Part shown: piece after piece, positions 26,745-34,018 of the stretch | How the letters are laid out: each line of letters starts with the position of its first letter | How positions within the stretch are numbered: position 1 is the stretch's first letter | DNA from: Acidobacteriota bacterium | Lineage (GTDB): Bacteria > Actinomycetota > Acidimicrobiia > Acidimicrobiales > CADCSY01 | Assembly: GCA_019510095.1 (NCBI GenBank) | Contig: JAEKLB010000030.1 | Coordinates: 1 to 34,018, forward strand | Direction: 5' to 3' | Length of the DNA stretch: 34,018 nt | Program-made: the position numbers and the translations under genes | Notes under the pieces: generated by a model | The model's input: the letters and a program-made list of their open reading frames with translations, nothing else | Databases searched by the model: none | What the model was told of the DNA's origin: nothing

Positions 26745-26779
26745 CGATCGGATAGCGAGCGCCAGCGTCCAGAACTCGG
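26727..26779. repeat. inverted repeat spanning the pyrE stop codon, between convergent pyrE and purM
   Basis: CCGAGTTCTGG (26727-26737) / CCAGAACTCGG (26769-26779), 11-bp perfect arms, 31-nt interior. Confidence 0.85.
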
Positions 26780-26793
26780 GGGCTCCGGCCGGA

Positions 26794-27831
26794 TCAGTCG
26801 ACGAGCTGGACGTCGCCCCGGCCGGCGACGATCTCGCCGATGTGGGCAGCACCCTGGTGCCCGGATTCGCGGAGCAGGTCGAGGGTCTTGTAGAGGTCGC
26901 CGGGCGGCACCACCACGACCATCCCGATGCCGAGGTTGAACACCCTGGCCATCTCCTCCTTGCTGACGTCCCCCAGGTGCTGGATCTCGCCGAAGATCCG
27001 GGGCGTCTCCCAGTTGCGCCGCCAGATGACGGCGTCGGCATCGGCGGGAAGGGCCCGGTTGACGTTGCCGACCATGCCGCCACCGGTGATGTGCGACACG
27101 GCCCGCACATCGACCTTGCGGAGCAGGCGCTGGATGGCCGGCGAGTAGATCACCGATGGCTGGAGGAGCTCGTCGGCCAGGCTGTGGCCGGCGCCGTCGA
27201 AGGCGGGGTCGTCGAGCGACCGGCCCGCGACCTCGAGCAGCACCCGGCGGGCCAGTGAGTAGCCGTTCGACCGCAGCCCTGGTGACGGGATGCCAATCAG
27301 AAGGTCGCCGACCTCGACCCGGTCGCCGCTGATGATCCGGTCGCGCTCGGCGACGCCGACCGCGAAGCCGACGAGGTCGAAGTCGCCGGGATCCATCGAG
27401 CCCGGGTGCTCGGCCATCTCGCCACCGATCAGGGCACACCCCGCCTCGCGGCAGCCGACCACGACCCCGTGCACGAGCTGCTCGACATGGTCGGGGTCGA
27501 GACGGCCCACCGCGATGTAGTCGAGGAAGAAGAGCGGCTCGGCGCCCTGGCAGGCCAGGTCGTCGACGCACATGGCCACGAGATCGACGCCGATGGTGTC
27601 GAAGCGCCCGGTCGCCTGGGCCAGCAACGCCTTGGTGCCCACCCCGTCGGTGCTGGCCACCAGCACCGGGTCCTTCCAGCGCTTGGGGTCCATGGCGAAC
27701 AGCCCACCGAACCCGCCGATGTCACCGATCACCTCGGGCCGGTACGTCGAGCGAACCTTGTCCTTGATCCGGCGGACGGCCTGCTCGCCAGCGTCGATGG
27801 AGACGCCGGCGCCTTCGTAGGTCTCTCCCAT
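26794..27831 (-). CDS. purM: phosphoribosylformylglycinamidine cyclo-ligase
   Basis: MGETYEGAGVSIDAGEQAVRRIK...LVASTDGVGTKALLAQ...HITGGGMVGNVNRALP. Confidence 0.96.
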   Translation of the reverse strand: MGETYEGAGVSIDAGEQAVRRIKDKVRSTYRPEVIGDIGGFGGLFAMDPKRWKDPVLVASTDGVGTKALLAQATGRFDTIGVDLVAMCVDDLACQGAEPLFFLDYIAVGRLDPDHVEQLVHGVVVGCREAGCALIGGEMAEHPGSMDPGDFDLVGFAVGVAERDRIISGDRVEVGDLLIGIPSPGLRSNGYSLARRVLLEVAGRSLDDPAFDGAGHSLADELLQPSVIYSPAIQRLLRKVDVRAVSHITGGGMVGNVNRALPADADAVIWRRNWETPRIFGEIQHLGDVSKEEMARVFNLGIGMVVVVPPGDLYKTLDLLRESGHQGAAHIGEIVAGRGDVQLVD

Positions 27832-27834
27832 GGC

Positions 27835-29310
27835 TTAGTTGGGATCGAGCACGAGGCGCTCGAGATCCGACGCGGGCATCTCGTTCTTCTCGAGCACGTC
27901 CTTGCGGAGGTTGACCGGCACCTCGACGGGATAGTCGTTGGTGAGACATGCCGTGCAGAACCCGGCGTTGACCGCACCGGTGGCATCGAGCAGGCGGTCG
28001 ATGGTGAGATAGGCCAGCGAGTTCACGCCGAGGTAGTCGCGGATCTCCTCGATCTCGAGATTGGCGGCTAGGAGCTCCGACCGGTCGCCGGTGTCCATCC
28101 CGTAGAAGCAGGGCCAGCGGTACGGCGGGCTCATGATCCGTAGGTGGATCTCGGCGGCGCCAGCCTCCCAGAGCATGCGGAGCGTCTCTCGCAGCGTGGT
28201 CCCGCGGACGATCGAATCCTCGACGACGACCAGTCGATTGCCGGCGATGTTCTCGCGTAGGGGGTTGAGCTTCATGCGCACGCCATTGCGGCGCAGCTCT
28301 TGCGTCGGCGCGATGAACGTACGGCCGATGTATCGGTTGCGGACCAGCCCGTCGCCGTAGGGAATGCCCGACGCCCGAGCAAAGCCCTGGGCACCCGGGA
28401 TGCCGCCTTCCGGGACGGGTATCACGAGGTCGGCCTCGACCGGGGCCTGCTCGGCGAGCATCTCGCCCATCCGTTGGCGGGCGACGTGCATGTTCTGGCC
28501 GTACAGGCGAGTGTCCGGCCGGGCGAAGTAGACGAACTCGAACAGGCACAGCCGAGGGTCGATGCGAGCCTCGGGGAACGGTCGCATCGAACGCACGCCG
28601 TCGGCGTCGATGATCACCATCTCGCCGGGATCGAGCTCCCGGACCATGTGGGCGCCGACCACGTCCAGCGCCGGCGTCTCGGAGGCCAGCACCCAACCGG
28701 TCTCGAGCTTGCCGAGGCAGAGCGGGCGGAAGCCGTTTGGATCGCGCACGCCGATCACCCGCTGGCCGTCGAGGAGGACGAGCGAGAACGCCCCCTCCAA
28801 ACGGGGGAGCACCGTCATCAGTGCCGCTGGCAGATCGGCAGCACGCTCCTGGAGCTCGTGCTCGAGGAGCTCAGCGACCAGGTCGCTGTCGCTGGACACC
28901 GTGCCCGGGAGCATGCCTGCCTCGGCGGCAAGCGCCTCGGTGTTGACCAGGTTGCCGTTGTGGCCCAGCGCCACCTGGTGCTCGCCCACCGAGCGGAACA
29001 CCGGCTGGGCGTTGCGCCACGTGCTGGAGCCCGTCGTCGAGTACCTGGTGTGGCCGATGGCGAGGTTGCCCGGGAGCGCGGCCAGGCGGCGCTCGTTGAA
29101 GACGTTGGAGACAAGGCCCATGTCCTTGTCGACGAAGACCGTGTCACCGTCGCTCACCGCCATGCCTGCGGACTCCTGGCCGCGGTGCTGGAGGGCGTAC
29201 AGCCCGAGGTAGGTCAGGTGGGCGACGGGCAGACCGGGGGCGTAGACACCGAAGACCCCGCAAGCCTCCTTCGGCGAATCAGCGTCGTCGCGGGAGGACA
29301 CAGCTCTCAT
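27835..29310 (-). CDS. purF: amidophosphoribosyltransferase
   Basis: EACGVFGVYAPG...LGHNGNLVNTEAL...VVVEDSIVRGTTLRETLRMLWEAGAAEIHLRIMSPP. Confidence 0.96.
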   Translation of the reverse strand: MRAVSSRDDADSPKEACGVFGVYAPGLPVAHLTYLGLYALQHRGQESAGMAVSDGDTVFVDKDMGLVSNVFNERRLAALPGNLAIGHTRYSTTGSSTWRNAQPVFRSVGEHQVALGHNGNLVNTEALAAEAGMLPGTVSSDSDLVAELLEHELQERAADLPAALMTVLPRLEGAFSLVLLDGQRVIGVRDPNGFRPLCLGKLETGWVLASETPALDVVGAHMVRELDPGEMVIIDADGVRSMRPFPEARIDPRLCLFEFVYFARPDTRLYGQNMHVARQRMGEMLAEQAPVEADLVIPVPEGGIPGAQGFARASGIPYGDGLVRNRYIGRTFIAPTQELRRNGVRMKLNPLRENIAGNRLVVVEDSIVRGTTLRETLRMLWEAGAAEIHLRIMSPPYRWPCFYGMDTGDRSELLAANLEIEEIRDYLGVNSLAYLTIDRLLDATGAVNAGFCTACLTNDYPVEVPVNLRKDVLEKNEMPASDLERLVLDPN

Positions 29311-29332
29311 GGTGCCACGCCCGCGACGGTTT

Positions 29333-30421
29333 TCATCGCTTGGTGGCCCGGCGCAGCACGGGCGGATGGTGACGGCGCGGCGACATCCGGTCCGACGACC
29401 ACGGAGCGGGCGGGGCGTTGACCAAGGCGGCCAGTCCGACCAGGGCGGCGTCGTAGTTCACCCGCCAGCCGGAGAAGTCGAGCCAGGCCTCCTCGACGTC
29501 GGCCCTGAGGGGAACGCCAGCCGCGCCCAGCTCGTCGCGGGCGGCCTCCCACTCGGCCCTGGTGACGGAGATGGCATCGCCGCGCACGGGCGCCGGGTCG
29601 TACGGCAACGAGAAGTAGTCAGCGACCCGCCGGAGCGATACGTAGCCGGCCCTGATGCAGAGATCGGCCGCCGGTTGGTGGGGCGCATCGACGGTGCTCG
29701 AGAGGAGGCTGGCGCCGTCGAGCACCGCGCCGGCCGCGGTGATCCAGCTGCGCTCGGGTACGGGGGACCGGAAGAACGGCAGCGCCGGCGACGACGTGTG
29801 CGACTCCTCGATGTCGACGAAGCCCTGCGTCCATCGGTCCCAGACCTGGTCCTCGAGGGCCTCGAGACCGCGGATGCGATGGAAGCGCACCAGCAGCTCG
29901 ACGCCCGTTGGCGGCGCCCCGGCCTGGATGAAGCCGAGGCCCACCAGCACCTCCCGGCGTTGGAAGGCGGCGTACATCGAGGGCAGATAGGTGATGAGCA
30001 GTGCCAGCAGGAAGAGGCCGAGGCCCGCCTCGGCGAAGGCGGCCGACTGCTGGGCGGCGCCGTGCACGGGGACGAAGCCGAGCGTGGTCATCGCCGAGCC
30101 ACTGGCCTCGTAGGCATGCTCGATCGACCCGATGCCGAGGCCCCAGAAGACCAGGGTGAAGCCGCCGAGGACGAGCACGAGCCAGGTGACCACCGTGGCG
30201 AGGAGCGACATGGGCGCGTAGAACGCAAGGACGTGCTCCGCGGCGGGCGACGAGCGGGCCAGGCGACGGCGGGCGGAGATCAGCCGGCGCATGACGAGGA
30301 ACACGACCCGCGTCAGGCGAACCGGAATGCCCCTCGGCACCACCACCGTCGAGACGGCCGAGAGCACCGTCAATGCGACGACGACCACGCCGGCGGCGAT
30401 CGCCAACCCGTCGACGAGCAT
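29333..30421 (-). CDS. membrane protein with ion-channel-like pore segment and large soluble C-terminal domain
   Basis: 362 aa; several TM helices, EASGSAMTTLGFVPVHG followed by a TM helix and LPSMYAAFQRREVLV. Confidence 0.6.
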   Translation of the reverse strand: MLVDGLAIAAGVVVVALTVLSAVSTVVVPRGIPVRLTRVVFLVMRRLISARRRLARSSPAAEHVLAFYAPMSLLATVVTWLVLVLGGFTLVFWGLGIGSIEHAYEASGSAMTTLGFVPVHGAAQQSAAFAEAGLGLFLLALLITYLPSMYAAFQRREVLVGLGFIQAGAPPTGVELLVRFHRIRGLEALEDQVWDRWTQGFVDIEESHTSSPALPFFRSPVPERSWITAAGAVLDGASLLSSTVDAPHQPAADLCIRAGYVSLRRVADYFSLPYDPAPVRGDAISVTRAEWEAARDELGAAGVPLRADVEEAWLDFSGWRVNYDAALVGLAALVNAPPAPWSSDRMSPRRHHPPVLRRATKR

Positions 30422-30432
30422 GCCGACCGCCG

Positions 30433-32607
30433 CTATTCGTGGAGGGCGCCGGCCGCCATCGCCGCCGGCAGCCGGTCGCGGTAGGTGCGCACGACGTCGG
30501 CCACCGCCAGGTCGACGAGGCCCTCCACGACCAGGTCGGCACCGCCGGCGACGCCGAGCTCGCTGCAGTCGGCCCCAGCTTCGGCAGAGCGGCGGCGGAG
30601 CTCACCCAGGCTGTCGGGGGCCACGCAGGCCAGCACTCGGCCCGGCGCCTCGCTGAACAGGGCAGCGGCGTCGATCCCGCGCAGGTTGGCGCCCACGCCG
30701 GAGCGGGCCACCATCTCGCCGAGACACGTGGCCAGCCCGCCGTCGGCGATGTCGTGCACACCCTCGAGCAGGCCGTCGAGCACGAGGCCGCGCACGAGGG
30801 CAGCGACGTTCGACACCGCCCGGAGGTCGAGCTCGGCAGTGACCTCCCCGAGGAGCACGATGCTGGCGCCATCGACCAGGTGCACGCCGGGCGGGCGCCG
30901 GTCGAGCCGATCGACCATGCCCAACAAGCCCACCACCGGCGTCGGATCGATGTCACGACCGCGGCTCTCGTTGTAGAGGCTGACGTTGCCGCCGACCACC
31001 GGGATGCCGAACGCCCGGCATGCCTCACTCATCCCGTCGATGGCATCGGAGAGCTGGCGCATGACCTCGGGATGCTCGGGGTTGCCGAAGTTGAGGCAGT
31101 TGACGAGGGCCAAGGGGCGGGCGCCGACACATGCCAGGTTGAGCACCGACTCGCACACCACCATCTCGGCGCCGACGAAGGAGTCGGCCGCACACCATCG
31201 ATGGTTCCCGTCGGTGGTGAGGGCGAGGGCCCGGCCGGTGTCCGTACCAGTGGTCGGATGCTTCAACCGCAGCACGGTCGCGTCCCCGCCCGGTCCCTCG
31301 ACCGTGTTGAGGAACAGCTGCGAGTCATATTGGGAGGAGACCCACGACATGTCGCAGAGGCTGTCGAGCAGGGCCTGCTGGGGATCGCTGGGCACCTCGA
31401 CGGCGAACGGGCGGCGCGGTGGCGCGACGGCGAGCGGCCGTTCGTGGATCGGCACGTCGTCGGCGAAGGTGGTCGGCAGGTCGGCGAGGACCTCGCCACC
31501 GAAGCCACGAACCACCCGGTAGCGACCGGTGTCGGTCACCCGCCCGATCACGGTGGCCTGGACCTCCCACCGCTCGCACAGCGACACGACGGCGTCGAGA
31601 TCCTCTGGCGTGACGATGGCCAGCATCCGCTCCTGGCTCTCGCTGGTCATGATCTCCCAGGGCTCCATGCCCGGCTCGCGCAGCGGGACGACCGTCACGT
31701 CGACATCCATCCCGCTCTCGCCCTTGCCGGCCGTCTCGCTGGTGGCGCCGGTGATGCCGGCGGCGCCGAGGTCCTGGACACCGACGGCGAGGCCGGCGTC
31801 GAGGAGGGTCAGGCAGGCCTCGATGAGGCGCTTCTCCTCGAACGGGTCACCGACCTGGACCGCCGGCCGCTTGGCCTGCTCGGCGCCGTCGTCGCTGAAG
31901 CCCTCGCTGGCCATGCTGGCGCCACCGATGCCATCGCGGCCGGTCGACGAACCGAGCAGGACGGCGAGGTTGCCGACGCCCGAGGCACGGGCCAGCACCA
32001 GGCGCTCGACGGGCAGCAGACCGAGGCACAGCACGTTGACGAGGGGGTTCTCGGCATAGGTCTCGTCGAAGACGACCTCGCCACCGACCGTCGGCACGCC
32101 GACGGCGTTGCCGTAGCCCGACACGCCGCTCACGATCCCCTCCAGCAGCCAGCGGCTGCGGGGGTCGTCGAGGGGGCCGACGCGCAACGGGTCCATGACC
32201 GCGATCGGCCGGGCGCCCACGCTGAAGATGTCGCGCAGGATCCCGCCGGCGCCGGTGGCCGCCCCCTGGTAGGGCTCGAGGGCGGAGGGGTGGTTGTGGC
32301 TCTCGATCCGTATGGCCGCGGCGATGCCGTCGCCGACGTCGACCACGCCGGCGCCCTCGCCCGGCCCCACGAGGACGTGCTCGCCGGTCGTCGGGAAGCG
32401 GCGCAGGTGGACCTTCGACGACTTGTAGGAGCAGTGCTCCGACCACATCACCGCGTACATGGCCAGCTCGAGGTGGTTCGGCTCCCGGCCGAGGACCTGC
32501 TCGATCTCGCGGTATTCGGCGTCGGTCAACCCCAGCGAGCGATGCAGCGCCTCCGTCACGTCCTCACGGTAGGCGGCGCCGGGGTCGCGCTGGTCCACCA
32601 CTGCCAA
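30433..32607 (-). CDS. purL: phosphoribosylformylglycinamidine synthase subunit PurL
   Basis: WSEHCSYKSSKVHLRRFPTTGEHVLVGPGEGAGVVDVGDGIAAAIRIESHNHPS; exact start uncertain (TTG 32607 or GTG 32601/32598). Confidence 0.96.
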   Translation of the reverse strand: MAVVDQRDPGAAYREDVTEALHRSLGLTDAEYREIEQVLGREPNHLELAMYAVMWSEHCSYKSSKVHLRRFPTTGEHVLVGPGEGAGVVDVGDGIAAAIRIESHNHPSALEPYQGAATGAGGILRDIFSVGARPIAVMDPLRVGPLDDPRSRWLLEGIVSGVSGYGNAVGVPTVGGEVVFDETYAENPLVNVLCLGLLPVERLVLARASGVGNLAVLLGSSTGRDGIGGASMASEGFSDDGAEQAKRPAVQVGDPFEEKRLIEACLTLLDAGLAVGVQDLGAAGITGATSETAGKGESGMDVDVTVVPLREPGMEPWEIMTSESQERMLAIVTPEDLDAVVSLCERWEVQATVIGRVTDTGRYRVVRGFGGEVLADLPTTFADDVPIHERPLAVAPPRRPFAVEVPSDPQQALLDSLCDMSWVSSQYDSQLFLNTVEGPGGDATVLRLKHPTTGTDTGRALALTTDGNHRWCAADSFVGAEMVVCESVLNLACVGARPLALVNCLNFGNPEHPEVMRQLSDAIDGMSEACRAFGIPVVGGNVSLYNESRGRDIDPTPVVGLLGMVDRLDRRPPGVHLVDGASIVLLGEVTAELDLRAVSNVAALVRGLVLDGLLEGVHDIADGGLATCLGEMVARSGVGANLRGIDAAALFSEAPGRVLACVAPDSLGELRRRSAEAGADCSELGVAGGADLVVEGLVDLAVADVVRTYRDRLPAAMAAGALHE

Positions 32608-32659
32608 CCACTATCGGCCTGATTGCAATTGGCAAATGGAACGTGCCACATTTGGCTCT

Positions 32660-33064
32660 ATGGCAGAGGACAAGAAGCGCGTCGTCACCGAAGGTCACAA
32701 GGCGGCAATGGCCGAAGGGCGCACCCAGGGACGAGCCGTCTCCGCCTACCTCGAGGTGCTCGAGCACCATCGGCCGAAGCGGGGCCGGAAGCGCACGCCC
32801 GAGTCGATCGACCGCCGCCTCGCCGCCATCGACCAGGACCTTTCCAGTGCCAACCCGATCAAGCGGCTCTCCTTGATCCAGGAGCGACTCGACCTGATCA
32901 AGGAGAAGGAGGCCATGGCCGAGACCGTCGACATCACCACCTTCGAGAACGACTTCGTCGCCGCCGCCAAGGCCTACAGCGACCGCAAGGGCATCAGCTA
33001 CGCCGCCTGGAAGGAGCTCGGCGTCCCCGCCGAGGTCCTCAAGCGGGCCGGCATCTCCCGCTAA
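32660..33064 (+). CDS. conserved hypothetical protein, highly charged
   Basis: MAEDKKRVVTEGHKAAMAEGRTQGRAVSAYLEVLEHHRPKRGRKRTPESIDRRLAAIDQDL...RKGISYAAWKELGVPAEVLKRAGISR; in-frame ATG 32660 preferred over 32636. Confidence 0.75.
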   Translation: MAEDKKRVVTEGHKAAMAEGRTQGRAVSAYLEVLEHHRPKRGRKRTPESIDRRLAAIDQDLSSANPIKRLSLIQERLDLIKEKEAMAETVDITTFENDFVAAAKAYSDRKGISYAAWKELGVPAEVLKRAGISR

Positions 33065-33077
33065 GGCAAACACCCTT

Positions 33078-33128
33078 CGTTCTTTGGCGACTCGTGGGCC
33101 CATCAGGCCCACGAGTCGCCAAAGAACG
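33078..33128. repeat. palindromic repeat, copy 2
   Basis: Perfect 23-bp stem CGTTCTTTGGCGACTCGTGGGCC / GGCCCACGAGTCGCCAAAGAACG, 5-nt loop CATCA. Confidence 0.92.
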
Positions 33129-33131
33129 GGA

Positions 33132-33806
33132 TCAGACCTGAGCCTTGGCGGCAGCGGTCAGGAGGGAGCGGAGGAGGGGCTGGCCGTCGGTGGAGCCGAG
33201 GAGCGGGTGGCAGGCCCGCTCGGGATGGGGCATGAGGCCCACCACGTTGCGGCCCTCGCTACAGATGCCGGCGATGTCGTCGATCGAGCCGTTGGGGTTC
33301 TCGACGTAGCGCAGCACGATCCGGTCGTCGCCCTGGAGCTCGGCCAGGGTCTCCGGCGAGCACGTGTAGTTGCCCTCGAAGTGGTTGACCGGCACCCGGA
33401 GGATGGACCCCGCCTCGGCATCGGAGGTGAGCACGCTGTTGGTGCTGTCGACCCGCAGCGACACGGTGGTGCACAGGAACTTGAGCCCACGGTTCTTCTG
33501 CAGCGCACCGGGGAGCAGGCCGGCCTCGGTGAGCACCTGGAAGCCGTTGCAGATCCCGACGACCGGGCCGCCGGCGGCGGCGAAGGCGGCCACCGCGCCC
33601 ATGACCGGGGAGAAGCGGGCGATCGCGCCAGGGCGGAGGTAGTCGCCGTGGGCGAACCCACCGGGGACGATCACCGCGTCGGCGTCGCCGATGGTGGCGT
33701 CGCCGTGCCACAGCACCTCGGCGTCCCCTCCCAACAGGCGAATCGACTCGATGGCGTCCTGCTCGCAGTTCGAGCCGGGAAACAGAACGACGCCGACCTT
33801 CGTCAT
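33132..33806 (-). CDS. purQ: phosphoribosylformylglycinamidine synthase subunit PurQ
   Basis: KVGVVLFPGSNCEQDAIES...VPGGFAHGDYLRPGAIARFSPVM...VVGICNGFQVLTEAGLLPGAL...GLMPHPERA. Confidence 0.97.
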   Translation of the reverse strand: MTKVGVVLFPGSNCEQDAIESIRLLGGDAEVLWHGDATIGDADAVIVPGGFAHGDYLRPGAIARFSPVMGAVAAFAAAGGPVVGICNGFQVLTEAGLLPGALQKNRGLKFLCTTVSLRVDSTNSVLTSDAEAGSILRVPVNHFEGNYTCSPETLAELQGDDRIVLRYVENPNGSIDDIAGICSEGRNVVGLMPHPERACHPLLGSTDGQPLLRSLLTAAAKAQV

Positions 33807-34018
33807 GAGATCGTGATCACCGCGTCCTCGATGACCGGGTTGGTGAGAAACCGCTTGCACATCTCCTCGACCTCGCCGCGCGCGGCGGCCTCGTCGGCGG
33901 CCTCGACGGTGAAGCGGATCGACTTCCCCACGGTGACGCCGCTCACGCCGTGGAAGCCCAGCGTCGGCAACGACCGCTCGATGGTTGCGCCCTGCGGGTC
34001 GGCGATGCCGGGCCGGTG
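33803..34018 (-). CDS. purS: phosphoribosylformylglycinamidine synthase subunit PurS, truncated by window edge
   Basis: Reverse translation TGPGIADPQGATIERSLPTLGFHGVSGVTVGKSIRFTVEAADEAAARGEVEEMCKRFLTNPVIEDAVITIS; ATGA overlap with purQ. Confidence 0.92.
   Translation of the reverse strand, partial: HRPGIADPQGATIERSLPTLGFHGVSGVTVGKSIRFTVEAADEAAARGEVEEMCKRFLTNPVIEDAVITIS

Noticed and set aside
1-34018. CRISPR arrays, transposases, integrases, phage genes
   Set aside because: No spaced direct-repeat array and no recognisable recombinase or phage protein in any plausible ORF.

Overview
High-GC actinobacterial-type chromosomal segment (the gene set resembles Acidimicrobiia, but lineage is inference). 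In order: a BMP/nucleoside-type ABC transporter (two permeases, ATPase) with a GntR/FCD regulator; a translationally coupled operon of ATP-grasp (circularly permuted type 2), alpha-E, transglutaminase-like and AtzH/HpxZ-like genes; a TlpA-like thioredoxin with CcdA; pdxH; an OpuC/ProVWX-type osmoprotectant ABC system; serS; a large minus-strand aa3/caa3 oxidase locus; ctaB and ctaA, divergently transcribed; clpS with DUF2017; tRNA-Glu, -Asp and -Phe; bldC; pyrE; and purine biosynthesis genes purM, purF, a pore-like membrane protein, purL, a small conserved hypothetical, purQ and purS. The most striking signal is a second subunit-I-like heme-copper oxidase gene in the ctaC-ctaD operon. It keeps both low-spin heme histidines but has lost all three CuB histidines, the high-spin heme histidine and the K-channel lysine. 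It travels with its own subunit-III-like protein. Other notable signals are a two-copy palindrome family with an identical 15-bp outer stem and different inner stems, an in-frame palindrome inside ctaA, a repeat-derived pyrE 3' end, a CAG-encoded Q7 tail beside a transglutaminase gene, and a recurrent TANNNT box 6-8 nt before start codons suggesting leaderless mRNAs. All calls come from reading the sequence; no database search was run.
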